From a virus: a DNA stretch of 64,000 nt. Shown here piece after piece: positions 32,023 to 39,809 of this stretch. Where the stretch lies: positions 259,099 to 323,098 of IMG/VR virus record IMGVR_UViG_3300043436_004687, one strand, 5' to 3'. The notes under the pieces are model-generated. The model was not told where the DNA came from, made no database searches, and saw nothing but the letters and a program-made list of their open reading frames with translations. Made by a program: the position numbers and the translations under genes. Numbering within the stretch: the stretch's first letter is position 1; every line of letters starts with the position of its first letter.

Positions 32023-33144
32023 TTAATCAAAACATTTTCCATACTTCTTTAAAAACAATTTCCTAAACCCTTCAGCATACTTCAAATAATAAGAAGATTC
32101 TTTACCCATAAACTCACTCTTTAATTTCTCATATTTCTTTTGGTCTCTAATATCATTAAAATTATGAAAAGTCCAAAACTTATCTAAGGTCCTAAAATTT
32201 CTATCACCAGGGTTCAACAACCACATTTCCCAACTACAAGTTCTATAAGAAAGGTCATTATGTTTCTTATTCATATAATCTTTTATAGGGGTATCATTAT
32301 ATTTCAACAATCCCTTATCCTTTAAAAAATCAATAAATTCATGTAAATAAAGTAATTTAGAAATCCCACCATTATTCTTATGATTCATCATTTCACCCAC
32401 ATCAAAATATGTATTGTCAACATCATAAAAACCAATGTGAAGACTCTTATACTCATCTGGGATATCAGTATCATCAATCCAAGTATAATAACTATACCCA
32501 CTACCAAAACTAGATTTTAAATGAAACCCTAAATAATAAAGAAAATGCTGTTCATCACCAATCAATACATTCTTAAAATCCAATTTATATAGCTTATGGG
32601 AAAGATCGATATCAAAGGTATAACAAGCACAACCCCAAGGAGTATTCCCATACTCAATAAATTTAACCTTCCTTAAAATGGCTTGCTCAATAATCTTAGC
32701 ATATTTAGGATAAACCTTATATGCTGGAGTATAACTACCACTCACTTCATGACCCCTAAACACAACAGTCAATATAGTACCATCAGTTATATATTTAAAT
32801 GCAGAAAAACGATAACGATAATTGTCTTTAATATTCATTATCTTATTCAAGATACTTAAATATCGATTCTTCTTATTATAGGAAAGGGTTTTTATGATAG
32901 TATCATATGATGTTATCATTTTCTTTCTCTCAACAAAGATACCTTGATTCAACATTTCAGAAGACAAAACATCAAGCGTGGAAATGCTTTTATAATATTC
33001 ACCACCTAATGAAGGTAAAACAAATTTATTAGTATTGTCTACGATTAATTCGCTATCATTCTTATCAAGAGAAATAATCCCCTTATCAGGCAAATCTAAA
33101 ATGAAATCGGGTTTATAACAACCCATCTTTATCTTTAGTTCCAT
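32023..33144 (-). CDS. Hypothetical protein (373 aa)
   Basis: Start set at MELKIKMGCYKPDFI (33144). A longer frame to 33240 exists, but its extra codons coincide with a better small gene in another frame (33146-33289). Soluble, aromatic, mixed alpha/beta protein with SSFGSGYSYYTWIDDTD and WEMWLLNPGDRNFRTLD blocks. No family recognised. Wobble positions seem richer in C than in its neighbours, possibly a later acquisition. Confidence 0.75.
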   Translation of the reverse strand: MELKIKMGCYKPDFILDLPDKGIISLDKNDSELIVDNTNKFVLPSLGGEYYKSISTLDVLSSEMLNQGIFVERKKMITSYDTIIKTLSYNKKNRYLSILNKIMNIKDNYRYRFSAFKYITDGTILTVVFRGHEVSGSYTPAYKVYPKYAKIIEQAILRKVKFIEYGNTPWGCACYTFDIDLSHKLYKLDFKNVLIGDEQHFLYYLGFHLKSSFGSGYSYYTWIDDTDIPDEYKSLHIGFYDVDNTYFDVGEMMNHKNNGGISKLLYLHEFIDFLKDKGLLKYNDTPIKDYMNKKHNDLSYRTCSWEMWLLNPGDRNFRTLDKFWTFHNFNDIRDQKKYEKLKSEFMGKESSYYLKYAEGFRKLFLKKYGKCFD

Positions 33145-33145
33145 A

Positions 33146-33289
33146 TTATAGACTAATTTGTTTCTTTTTACAACACCAGCATAATTCAACCCCATTTTTA
33201 TTTCTGAAATAACCATCAAGTCTAGTTTTTCCATTATCACAAAATAATCTTACATCATTTTTAAGATGCTTTTTAATATATTTTTTCAT
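33146..33289 (-). CDS. Small cysteine-containing basic protein (47 aa)
   Basis: MKKYIKKHLKNDVRLFCDNG then ELCWCCKKKQISL. ATG six bases after the upstream stop and TAA just before the next ATG fit the local gene spacing. The three close cysteines could bind metal. Confidence 0.65.
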   Translation of the reverse strand: MKKYIKKHLKNDVRLFCDNGKTRLDGYFRNKNGVELCWCCKKKQISL

Positions 33290-33294
33290 ATAAT

Positions 33295-33699
33295 TTATTT
33301 TGAAAAGAATCTTTCCCTATTAGCAAAACGAGGTTCTATTATATCAGCAACAATCTCAATAAATGATTCGTCAATGACCCCATCATAAGTAAGCCAAGCA
33401 GTTTCCTTCCCCTCCTGCTCATACCCAATATTCTTTTCACCAAACACCCTTTGACATCTTATTATCTCCTCATTAAACCCCAATTCAACAAATTTTAAAC
33501 AATTAGGTTCTTGACATAATAAAAATTGCAACCAATGATAACCATCGGTATTGCTAGACAATCTTATATCACCATCATCATAAACTTCAATAGTTACGTT
33601 GCATTTTTGTTTTTCAAAGGTAAAATCAATATGATACTCAGTTTCATAACCATAATAATCTTTATCCAAACCAGTTTTCTTTGTAATCAAATAAGACAT
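33295..33699 (-). CDS. Hypothetical protein (134 aa)
   Basis: Beta-rich (YETEYHIDFTFEKQKCNVTI, EVYDDGDIRLSSN), with a C-terminal IEIVADIIEPRFANRERFF. Related in style to single-domain phage proteins of unknown function. Confidence 0.75.
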   Translation of the reverse strand: MSYLITKKTGLDKDYYGYETEYHIDFTFEKQKCNVTIEVYDDGDIRLSSNTDGYHWLQFLLCQEPNCLKFVELGFNEEIIRCQRVFGEKNIGYEQEGKETAWLTYDGVIDESFIEIVADIIEPRFANRERFFSK

Positions 33700-33704
33700 A
33701 TATT

Positions 33705-34535
33705 TTATTGTTTCTTTTTAAGTTGATTAAACCATTCTTTAGTGGGAATTTCACTTAAATTTATCTCTTTTGGTAAATTCCTTACACCTTTTTCATACCC
33801 CGCTTCAAACATAATTTTCATATCTTCAGCACTATAACTTCTTTCTTGTTGAACTTTCAAATCATCATACATTTTACTAAATGAATCATTGTAATAAAAA
33901 CAATCTTTGTGATGTTTTATTTCCCCACCATAAAAATGTTTACACCCAGGAACACATTTATCTTCTTCTGGTAAAATTACATTACCCTTACACCAACCAT
34001 AATCATACTTGTGTTCTTCATTCTGAATATTACCATGAACGTTACAACAAGCATTGTTATATGGATGCCCAATTTCACAAATACAAGTATCTTCTTTTGG
34101 AATGATGGTTTTATAGCCCAATAACGGCTTAAATTCTAATCCGTTTTTACAACCAATAATATCTTTTTCAGTTTGAATACTATCACAACCTGGATTCTTA
34201 ATAAACCATTCTAAAAATTCATTAGGAATAGCTTGTACACCATCTTTGATTAAATCTTCATCAGTTGTTAGGATAATTTTTTTATAACCAAAAGTACCAT
34301 TACAAAATAAGTTTTTATTATATTTAATAGGTTTAGTGTCTAGTTTATGTAAACACCAATTTCCTTCTTTGATCTCTTCATCAGAAGTTATAAAAATATT
34401 CAATTTAGTGGTGGTTTTACCATATTCCTTACTATCATTTTTAGTGAAAATGTGAATATCACCATACTGGTCTTTAACTAAATTACCAACAGTTTTTATT
34501 GGCTTATCTGTTGGCAAAAGAAATACGTTTTTCAT
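33705..34535 (-). CDS. Cysteine/histidine-rich protein (276 aa)
   Basis: An N-terminal beta region of about 140 residues is followed by a metal-binding stretch: CICEIGHPYNNACCNVHGN, WCKGNVILPEEDKCVPGCKH and HHKDCFYYN. The C-terminus has YSAEDMKIMFEAGYEKGVRN, a motif found in many phage proteins. Binds several zinc ions by appearance; role unknown. Confidence 0.78.
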   Translation of the reverse strand: MKNVFLLPTDKPIKTVGNLVKDQYGDIHIFTKNDSKEYGKTTTKLNIFITSDEEIKEGNWCLHKLDTKPIKYNKNLFCNGTFGYKKIILTTDEDLIKDGVQAIPNEFLEWFIKNPGCDSIQTEKDIIGCKNGLEFKPLLGYKTIIPKEDTCICEIGHPYNNACCNVHGNIQNEEHKYDYGWCKGNVILPEEDKCVPGCKHFYGGEIKHHKDCFYYNDSFSKMYDDLKVQQERSYSAEDMKIMFEAGYEKGVRNLPKEINLSEIPTKEWFNQLKKKQ

Positions 34536-34536
34536 A

Positions 34537-34959
34537 TTATTTATCTTTTACAATTTCAATTAATTTTTTAATACAAGCCAATTCAGCTTCTTTATACTGC
34601 TTGTTATTAAAGGTATCTAAACCATCAATACAATGAGGGTAATATACATCAGAAACAAAGGTATTACTTTCATCTAATTGTTTAATACTAATCTTTAGTA
34701 AGTAAGGCTCCTTATAAGAATCCAAATCAATTTCACTATATAGATTATACTTATCCCTAAACCATTTAAATGCTTGTTGATACAAAGGGGCAGTTATTGG
34801 TCTAGTAGGTAGAGTGTTAAAAACACTTGTATTTGTATGAGTGTTACTAAAGTTAATCAAATCTTTATATTCTTCAGTATAACCTTTAAAACAAGGTTCA
34901 TCAAAACCCAACTCTTTCATCACCAACGCTTCTTCGTAAGGTATAAATTGTTCATTCAT
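34537..34959 (-). CDS. PYE-family protein (P1), 140 aa
   Basis: Start at MNEQFIPYEEALVMKELGFDE (34959); longer starts lie in the promoter. Central QQAFKWFRDKYNLYS and C-terminal YKEAELACIKKLIEIVK complete the P1 pattern. First gene of its operon. Confidence 0.8.
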   Translation of the reverse strand: MNEQFIPYEEALVMKELGFDEPCFKGYTEEYKDLINFSNTHTNTSVFNTLPTRPITAPLYQQAFKWFRDKYNLYSEIDLDSYKEPYLLKISIKQLDESNTFVSDVYYPHCIDGLDTFNNKQYKEAELACIKKLIEIVKDK

Positions 34960-34985
34960 AATTGTATAATTTAAATTATTTTCTA

Positions 34986-35017
34986 CAAAGATACAATATA
35001 ATATTTTAATACACAAA
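34986..35017 (-). promoter_or_regulatory. Bacteroidota-type promoter
   Basis: Minus strand -7 TATCTTTG (34986-34993), -33 TTTG (35014-35017), spacer 20. It drives 34537 down to 32023. Confidence 0.85.
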
Positions 35018-35020
35018 TTT

Positions 35021-35236
35021 TTCCCAAAAAATTTTTAATAGATCCCCATATAGAAACAACAACAAGAAATTAGAGGGTGCCTAATATTTAAAAGCAAAAA
35101 ATTCCCCAAAAAATTTTAAGGGGAATCCATATGTAAACAATAAGGGGGAAAATTGCCAGGAAAGAAATATATTTTATAAGAACAAAATTTACCAAAAAAT
35201 TTTTGAACATCAATCTGATTGCCCATATAGCATAGC
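35021..35236. repeat. Three diverged ~85-bp repeats in non-coding switch region
   Basis: CCCAAAAAATTTTTAA-like blocks begin at about 35023, 35104 and 35191. Each is followed by a (C)CCATATA block (35044, 35126, 35221). The middle unit forms an ATTCCCC...GGGGAAT hairpin (35101-35125). No gene is seen between 35018 and 35352. Confidence 0.7.
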
Positions 35237-35237
35237 G

Positions 35238-35294
35238 TACGGGAGGGGTAGTAAGAAAGGTTACGGGAGGGAGGTCTGACGTACAGGGAGGGGT
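35238..35294 (+). repeat. Three G-rich motifs (TACGGGAGGGG-like)
   Basis: GTACGGGAGGGG, TTACGGGAGGGAGG and GTACAGGGAGGGG occur within 57 bp of otherwise very AT-rich DNA. Enough G-runs are present for a G-quadruplex on the plus strand. Possible origin, recombination or RNA-structure element. Confidence 0.8.
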
Positions 35295-35352
35295 ATGTAT
35301 TAGTTATAACTAATAATGTGGTTGTTTTAAAAAGTTTGTTATATTTATTAAT

Positions 35353-35979
35353 ATGAGAAACGAAAAATTAAAAGGTGCTAAAGAAAAATTAAAAAGACGT
35401 GGTATAGATAATTACAATAAGTATTTTTTTAATAATTATGAATCTATTCACTATATAGTTGATTGTTTAGATAATAATATCGAAATTAATATTAATAAAT
35501 GTGATACTATATTTAACATCAGTGAATTTAATATGATTAAAATTTATGAATTGATTAGTTATTATCCTAAAAAGTTAAAAGAAATTAAAATCATAACAGA
35601 CAATGTAATTAATGAATTATATTCTATATATGGTACTACAATTGATATAATGAATTGTAAAAAAAATAATACTAATGTTAGAGGTAAATTATTTAATTCA
35701 GCTAATGTTAGAATAAAAGAATTAAAAAGAGAAACCAATATTACAAGTGAAGATATTATTTTAGTTAACAAATGTCCTTATTTAGATATTGAACTTTGTT
35801 ATACTAATACAATAGCTTCTTATAATTCACCATCATTGGACAGAATTGATAATTCAAAGGGTTATTTAAAAGATAACATTCAAGTAATTTCTTTTTTAGC
35901 TAATACAATGAAAGCAAGTGCAAGTAAAGAACAGCTTTTAAAATTTTCAAAGAACGTAATTAAAATGTATGATAAATAG
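35353..35979 (+). CDS. HNH-type (homing-like) endonuclease
   Basis: 208 aa, basic N-terminus (KLKGAKEKLKRRGIDNYNKYF). The C-terminal nuclease block CPYLDIELCY...SPSLDRIDNSKGYLKDNIQVIS...NTMKASAS fits the HNH/endonuclease-VII-like family, in which LDRIDNSKGY-x(n)-N carries the active-site residues. Solitary plus-strand gene beside the repeat region. A TATATTTATTA motif lies 10 nt upstream. Probably a selfish homing enzyme. Confidence 0.82.
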   Translation: MRNEKLKGAKEKLKRRGIDNYNKYFFNNYESIHYIVDCLDNNIEININKCDTIFNISEFNMIKIYELISYYPKKLKEIKIITDNVINELYSIYGTTIDIMNCKKNNTNVRGKLFNSANVRIKELKRETNITSEDIILVNKCPYLDIELCYTNTIASYNSPSLDRIDNSKGYLKDNIQVISFLANTMKASASKEQLLKFSKNVIKMYDK

Positions 35980-36010
35980 CTCGTTTAAGCCATTATCTTA
36001 ATAGATCCAT

Positions 36011-36121
36011 CTATGAGTTCCACGCAATATAATATAGTGCGGTAAATACGATAAAAACAATTGCGTATAGTTGTCCTACTGATGCTTGTCTTTTAGTTTG
36101 ATTAAATTCAGAATTTTTCAT
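36011..36121 (-). CDS. Micro-protein with one membrane span (36 aa)
   Basis: MKNSEFNQTKRQASVGQLYA then a hydrophobic span (IVFIVFTALYYIAW). Preceded at a normal distance by a perfect promoter, which supports its being expressed. Confidence 0.68.
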   Translation of the reverse strand: MKNSEFNQTKRQASVGQLYAIVFIVFTALYYIAWNS

Positions 36122-36144
36122 TGTTATATATTTTAATGTTAATG

Positions 36145-36176
36145 CAAATATAGTAATTAAATTTGATGTATGCAAA
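36145..36176 (-). promoter_or_regulatory. Bacteroidota-type promoter
   Basis: Minus strand -7 TATATTTG (36145-36152), -33 TTTG (36173-36176), spacer 20. It drives 36011-36121. Confidence 0.75.
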
Positions 36177-36180
36177 TTTA

Positions 36181-36348
36181 TTATGTTAAAATTTGCATTC
36201 CCACCTCAACAAAATGACTTATTGGTGTTCTAACTAATCTATCCTTATCATCGTCCCACCGAATAAATAAATCATTATTTTCAATTTTTTCTATTGTGCC
36301 AAATAATATATTATCTAAATGCACTCTATCGTTTACTTTATATTCCAT
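36181..36348 (-). CDS. Small SH3-like/KOW-like beta protein (55 aa)
   Basis: MEYKVNDRVHLDNILFGTIEKI...DLFIRWDDDK looks like a tiny SH3-type barrel (V-x-D-x-V...G-x-I...V/I-x-W-D). ATG overlaps the upstream TAA. Fold inferred from pattern only. Confidence 0.65.
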   Translation of the reverse strand: MEYKVNDRVHLDNILFGTIEKIENNDLFIRWDDDKDRLVRTPISHFVEVGMQILT

Positions 36349-36842
36349 TACTCTATTAATAATTTGTTATTGTTTAGGAATATGTTAACTTCTTTGAATG
36401 TTTGTGCTACCTTTGTAAATTGTTCAATTTGGTTTTCTGTTAATTCTTGAGTTCTATCGAAAAAACCTGCTCCGTGACCATTTCTAGTTAACCAAAAATC
36501 ATGTCCCATTTGTGATGCTTCTAATGATGTAATGTCGTTAACTTGTGTTAAGAATGATTCACAATCGTTTTTAGCTTGTTTAAGGTTTGAATTTTCAAAT
36601 ATGCTATCTACATTGTCAAGGTCTTCATTTGTCCATTGTGCGCATTCTAAATAACCATTAACCATATCATTAAGATATTGTTGATAAAGCAAATAATTTC
36701 TATTTGTCTCATATTGGTCTTTATCGATTAGTTGACTTAATGATAATCTATTGTTATATAGAAAGGTTTCTTTTATAGAATTTTCTTTATTTTCTAGGAA
36801 GTCTAATACTGCTAATGATACGTTTTCTCTATTGATTTTCAT
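36348..36842 (-). CDS. GHDFWLTRNGHG-family phage protein (164 aa)
   Basis: It carries GYLECAQWTNEDLDNV and MGHDFWLTRNGHGAGFFDR, the diagnostic block of a protein family found in phages of many hosts. Function of the family is not known to me. TAATG coupling with 36181-36348. Confidence 0.82.
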   Translation of the reverse strand: MKINRENVSLAVLDFLENKENSIKETFLYNNRLSLSQLIDKDQYETNRNYLLYQQYLNDMVNGYLECAQWTNEDLDNVDSIFENSNLKQAKNDCESFLTQVNDITSLEASQMGHDFWLTRNGHGAGFFDRTQELTENQIEQFTKVAQTFKEVNIFLNNNKLLIE

Positions 36843-36872
36843 TTTGAATTGTGTTATTTGATTAATACACTA

Positions 36873-36904
36873 CAAAGATATGAATTTATATCTTATAAAA
36901 CAAA
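36873..36904 (-). promoter_or_regulatory. Bacteroidota-type promoter with TATTAATCAA leader
   Basis: Minus strand -7 TATCTTTG (36873-36880), -33 TTTG (36901-36904), spacer 20. The transcribed start reads TAGTGTATTAATCAA, the leader shared by most promoters of 36-54 kb. Confidence 0.85.
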
Positions 36905-36913
36905 CTTATTATG

Positions 36914-37198
36914 TTAAAGTTTTGAGTTATAATATTCAATAAATTTTTCAAGGGTTTTAAAATAACCTAATACAAACCCTTCGTCTTCGGACTCTTCAAA
37001 ACCATCAAATTTGGGTGCATCTAATTCGGGAGCGCACATTTGATAACGTTCCATAATTTGGGTTAATAAGCTTGTTTCTCTCGAAATTAAAGCGCCTATT
37101 TCCTTACGATTAAATATAATTGATTGGTAGTATTCTCGACCTCTGCCAGTCGAATTTGGTTCACTAAAAGTAATTTGATTTGTGTTTGTGATTCTCAT
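36914..37198 (-). CDS. Hypothetical protein (94 aa)
   Basis: RITNTNQITFSEPNSTGRGRE then a helical core. Contains CAPELDAPKFDGFEESEDEG. No family recognised. Single-gene unit with its own promoter. Confidence 0.75.
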   Translation of the reverse strand: MRITNTNQITFSEPNSTGRGREYYQSIIFNRKEIGALISRETSLLTQIMERYQMCAPELDAPKFDGFEESEDEGFVLGYFKTLEKFIEYYNSKL

Positions 37199-37221
37199 AA
37201 TGTTTGTTGATTAATACATAG

Positions 37222-37253
37222 CAAAGATATAACTTTATATTTAGATATACAAA
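37222..37253 (-). promoter_or_regulatory. Bacteroidota-type promoter with TATTAATCAA leader
   Basis: Minus strand -7 TATCTTTG (37222-37229), -33 TTTG (37250-37253), spacer 20. Drives 36914-37198. Confidence 0.85.
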
Positions 37254-37284
37254 TAAAAAGTGAATTATTTTCAAATATGCGTTA

Positions 37285-37366
37285 TAAAAAAATATAAGGT
37301 AGGTTGGAGTCTACTCTTCCACCTTGTTAGGGTACGCCCTTTGGGAGTTTTGCTCTACCAACACTA
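37285..37366 (-). ncRNA. GTAGACTCC-family small RNA, copy F
   Basis: Non-coding unit starting just after its own -7 box. The 5' end is TAGTGTTGGTAG. An internal CCC-AAA-GGG hairpin comes next, then the conserved core GTAGACTCC (37306-37314, minus), CAACCTACC and a T-run. GGTAG (37355-37359) can pair with CTACC (37298-37302) to form a terminator-like stem. Confidence 0.7.
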
Positions 37367-37398
37367 CAAAGGTATGAATAAAGATCCATATATGCAAA
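37367..37398 (-). promoter_or_regulatory. Promoter of small RNA copy F
   Basis: Minus strand -7 TACCTTTG (37367-37374), -33 TTTG (37395-37398), spacer 20. Confidence 0.8.
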
Positions 37399-37498
37399 TA
37401 AAAAGTGTTAAATTTTTACAAATAAAAAACCCTATTCACTCTGAAGTTTGGAATAGGGTTTTTAAAAACAAATGTTAGTATTAATCAGATAAAACATT
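37383..37498. repeat. 116-bp exact direct repeat, copy 1
   Basis: Identical by eye to 39794-39909. It spans the upstream promoter half of an sRNA unit, a terminator, and the last codons (NVLSD-stop) of the gene 37481-37765. Confidence 0.9.
37425..37463 (-). terminator. Bidirectional rho-independent terminator
   Basis: Stem AAAAACCCTATTC/GAATAGGGTTTTT with a loop of about 13 bases. Ends the 37481 transcript. Copied at 39836-39874 within the 116-bp repeat. Confidence 0.85.
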
Positions 37499-37765
37499 TT
37501 TCTTTTTAGGGTTCAATAAACTATCTATAAATTTATTGAATGTATTTCTTTTGTAGGGTTTGTAATTTATTTCGGTATTGAATAAGGCTTTAAATTTATT
37601 CAATTGGTACTGAATACCCGATTTTTGCAATTTGATAGGATTTTCTTTTTTCAATCTATTTTTGAATGAAATTGAAAATCTTTTTAGGTCGTAATAGCTA
37701 GGAATTATTTGAATGTTTAAAATTCTCAAGCTATATAATTTATAATCGTTTCTAAATGATTTCAT
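37481..37765 (-). CDS. Hypothetical basic protein (94 aa)
   Basis: Very basic (LKRFSISFKNRLKKENPIKL, YKPYKRNTFNKF). Possibly nucleic-acid binding. Its last six codons and terminator are duplicated at 39.9 kb. Confidence 0.75.
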   Translation of the reverse strand: MKSFRNDYKLYSLRILNIQIIPSYYDLKRFSISFKNRLKKENPIKLQKSGIQYQLNKFKALFNTEINYKPYKRNTFNKFIDSLLNPKKKNVLSD

Positions 37766-37768
37766 ATA

Positions 37769-38290
37769 TTAATAATTGTATGAATTAATAAATTTTACAC
37801 AAGCGTTATAAGTCGCATTTATTTTTGATTCATTAAAAGAAAATGAACCACTTTGTATAAATAATTCTCTTTCGTCATTTGGTTCAATTACACAACTATA
37901 ATTTTCTATGTTAACACTATATCCTAAACTTTCAATCTTTTCAACTACTTTCATTAACCAATTCCAGTCAGTATGATATTTAGAATATTTTGCAATACCT
38001 TGAATTACTTTCTCAATATCGTTTTCTCTTATTGAGAAAAAAGGCATATCTGAAAAACTATAAACTCCATCTAATTCACATTTAGGTTTTAAACCAACAA
38101 ATTCGTTTATAATTCTATTATTTTCTTCAATAGTTGGAACAATGTTTAAACTTTCCTTTGCTCTTTCAAGGGTGTTAAAATCTCCGCTTTCAAAGTTTTC
38201 CCCATTTTCAAAGATTCGTGTAAAGAATTTTTTACCTTCTTTAACTACTTGCATATTGTTTTTTTCAAAAACTACTTCTTGTGTGTTCAT
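37769..38290 (-). CDS. WNWLM-family phage protein (173 aa)
   Basis: One of three paralogues (37769, 60486, 61998): INEFVG...TDWNWLMKVVEKIESLGY...INATYNACVKFINSYN. The family is common in Bacteroidota phages. This copy has an extra N-terminal 55 residues. Function unknown. Confidence 0.8.
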   Translation of the reverse strand: MNTQEVVFEKNNMQVVKEGKKFFTRIFENGENFESGDFNTLERAKESLNIVPTIEENNRIINEFVGLKPKCELDGVYSFSDMPFFSIRENDIEKVIQGIAKYSKYHTDWNWLMKVVEKIESLGYSVNIENYSCVIEPNDERELFIQSGSFSFNESKINATYNACVKFINSYNY

Positions 38291-38322
38291 AATGTTTTTT
38301 TGTTATCTTGATTAATACACTA

Positions 38323-38354
38323 CAAAGATATAACTTTATTTTTTAATATGCAAA
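38323..38354 (-). promoter_or_regulatory. Bacteroidota-type promoter with TATTAATCAA leader
   Basis: Minus strand -7 TATCTTTG (38323-38330), -33 TTTG (38351-38354), spacer 20. Drives 37769 and 37481. Confidence 0.85.
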
Positions 38355-38355
38355 T

Positions 38356-38751
38356 TTATTTATTAAAAAATTGTATAATACAACCATTTTGATTAATATT
38401 GTAATTTTGGTTTAATATGGTTGTGTTATTGCTTTTGATTAGTATTGAATTCGTACTAGGTGTATTGTTAGTTATTTTTACTTCAAAATAACCTCTTTTT
38501 AATAAGGAAACATTTATATTCCTTTGAGTTGTTTTCAATAGTGTATCGGGTGTAATTCCGTTATAATCAATTAAGATTAAACTGCTATTGGTTGCACCTT
38601 GCCAATTGATTTGGTTTTGTGTAAATTCGGCTTTCGGTGGTTCGTTTTTAATGTTAACATTTTCGTTATCAGCTGTACAACTTGCCAATAGAAAGATTAA
38701 CGAAAATGCAACTAATTTCATTATCGACAAAGTAAAGAATAATTTTTTCAT
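38356..38751 (-). CDS. Lipoprotein (131 aa)
   Basis: The N-terminus MKKLFFTLSIMKLVAFSLIFLLASC is a type II signal peptide with lipobox LLAS-C, and the acidic residues after the cysteine (TADNEN) fit surface export in Bacteroidota. The mature part is beta-rich. A phage-encoded envelope lipoprotein is a candidate for superinfection exclusion or host-surface change. Translation could also start at the internal MKLVAF. Confidence 0.85.
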   Translation of the reverse strand: MKKLFFTLSIMKLVAFSLIFLLASCTADNENVNIKNEPPKAEFTQNQINWQGATNSSLILIDYNGITPDTLLKTTQRNINVSLLKRGYFEVKITNNTPSTNSILIKSNNTTILNQNYNINQNGCIIQFFNK

Positions 38752-38781
38752 AATATGTATTTTTAATGGTTAATACCTCAA

Positions 38782-38813
38782 CAAAGATATAAATTAATAT
38801 TTTAATATGCAAA
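38782..38813 (-). promoter_or_regulatory. Bacteroidota-type promoter
   Basis: Minus strand -7 TATCTTTG (38782-38789), -33 TTTG (38810-38813), spacer 20; leader GAGGTATTAACC. Drives the lipoprotein. Confidence 0.85.
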
Positions 38814-39143
38814 CTATTTTAGATAATTTTTTTCATAAATATCAAATTGTCCTACAATTGATAATAAGCCGTTTTCATCATTTAAAGTATCTTTGGTAAT
38901 GATTTTACCATCCTTTGATTGATATTGAGTCAAAACGCCTTTAAATTGCTTTATATAATCTATTTCGTTTTCAAATAACCATAAATCATATTCGGGGTTT
39001 GTTGGGTGTTGTAATTCGGTTTTAAATCTATATCCGTGTTGAGTATATTTAACCTCAACAATTAGAGTAGATTTTCCGTTGTATTGTGGATAATGACAAT
39101 TTTTAATAACTACCCTTTCATTTTTATAATCGTATGGTGTCAT
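38814..39143 (-). CDS. Hypothetical protein (109 aa)
   Basis: Small beta-barrel-like protein (NERVVIKNCHYPQYNGKSTLI, VEVKYTQHGYRF). No motif. It lies 1 nt from the upstream gene. Confidence 0.75.
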   Translation of the reverse strand: MTPYDYKNERVVIKNCHYPQYNGKSTLIVEVKYTQHGYRFKTELQHPTNPEYDLWLFENEIDYIKQFKGVLTQYQSKDGKIITKDTLNDENGLLSIVGQFDIYEKNYLK

Positions 39144-39144
39144 A

Positions 39145-39516
39145 TTATTTTGTTATTGGGGTGTAAATGTTGCTATTCATTGCAATTCTGTGAGTTTCTT
39201 GTGTTGCGTGGTCAAAAAATTGTAAGTAACCATTATGTTTATTACTTAACAATTGACAATTTTTATAGGTTGTTGGTGGAAAACCATAACTAGGGTTTAT
39301 ATCTTGTGTTACATCAGCAAAATAGGGCATGAATTTATTGTTAACATCAATTGCATCCTTTGGTGGGTTGCTTGAATATTCCCACAATCTTGATTGAAAT
39401 GCTAATTTGCCATTAGTATCAAAAAATTTACCATCCTTTTCAAATATGTTTGGCATTGGTTCTTTTGTATATAATACTTGACCAATTAAATCGAATTTTA
39501 CTATTTTGAATACCAT
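39145..39516 (-). CDS. Hypothetical protein (123 aa)
   Basis: Beta-rich, FKIVKFDLIGQVLYTKE at the start and HATQETHRIAM near the end. No family recognised. Confidence 0.75.
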   Translation of the reverse strand: MVFKIVKFDLIGQVLYTKEPMPNIFEKDGKFFDTNGKLAFQSRLWEYSSNPPKDAIDVNNKFMPYFADVTQDINPSYGFPPTTYKNCQLLSNKHNGYLQFFDHATQETHRIAMNSNIYTPITK

Positions 39517-39518
39517 AA

Positions 39519-39620
39519 TTATATTTGAATTAAGGTTAAAACTATTAATGATAAGAATGTAAGCAAAGCAATGTTTACTTTAGTTTGAATTTCTTTTGAT
39601 GCTTTTTTAGTTGTTGCCAT
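39519..39620 (-). CDS. Micro-protein with C-terminal membrane span (33 aa)
   Basis: MATTKKASKEIQTKVN followed by a hydrophobic span (IALLTFLSLIVLTLIQI). Directly behind a promoter, first gene of 39519-38814. Confidence 0.65.
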   Translation of the reverse strand: MATTKKASKEIQTKVNIALLTFLSLIVLTLIQI

Positions 39621-39652
39621 CGTTATAATAATGTTTGTTGATTAATACACTA

Positions 39653-39684
39653 CAAAGATATAAAATAATATTTACTTATCCTAA
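39653..39684 (-). promoter_or_regulatory. Bacteroidota-type promoter with TATTAATCAA leader
   Basis: Minus strand -7 TATCTTTG (39653-39660); -33 variant TTAG (39681-39684), spacer 20. Confidence 0.75.
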
Positions 39685-39712
39685 TAAAATGTGTTAAAAT
39701 TTTCAACCTTAT

Positions 39713-39777
39713 AAAAAAAATATAAGGTTGGTTGGAGTCTACGTCTCAACTTTTCTCGTTTGCTTTGTATTACTATG
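39713..39777 (-). ncRNA. GTAGACTCC-family small RNA, copy G
   Basis: Core GTAGACTCC (39734-39742, minus), then CAACCAACCTTATA and a T8 run at 39713-39720. The 5' half is diverged (ATAGTAATACAAAGC) and lacks the GGTAG arm, so its fold may differ. Confidence 0.6.
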
Positions 39778-39809
39778 TAAAGGTACAACAAAGGATCCAT
39801 ATATGCAAA
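39778..39809 (-). promoter_or_regulatory. Promoter of small RNA copy G
   Basis: -7 TACCTTTA (39778-39785, last base off consensus), -33 TTTG (39806-39809), spacer 20. Partly inside the 116-bp repeat. Confidence 0.6.

Noticed and set aside
33145-33240. N-terminal extension of the 32023 gene
   Set aside because: Its codons overlap a better small gene in another frame, and the ATG at 33144 has the normal spacing to that gene's stop.
35021-35236. CRISPR-like or rRNA-like reading of the 35 kb repeats
   Set aside because: Only three diverged units with unequal spacing and no cas genes; better seen as iteron-like or structural.
37260-37478. Plus-strand frame of 72 codons over sRNA F
   Set aside because: It runs across a minus-strand promoter, an sRNA unit and a terminator hairpin. 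Composition comes from these elements.
39519-39620. Dismissing the 33-codon frame as noise
   Set aside because: Kept instead, because promoter distance, start and membrane-span pattern support it.
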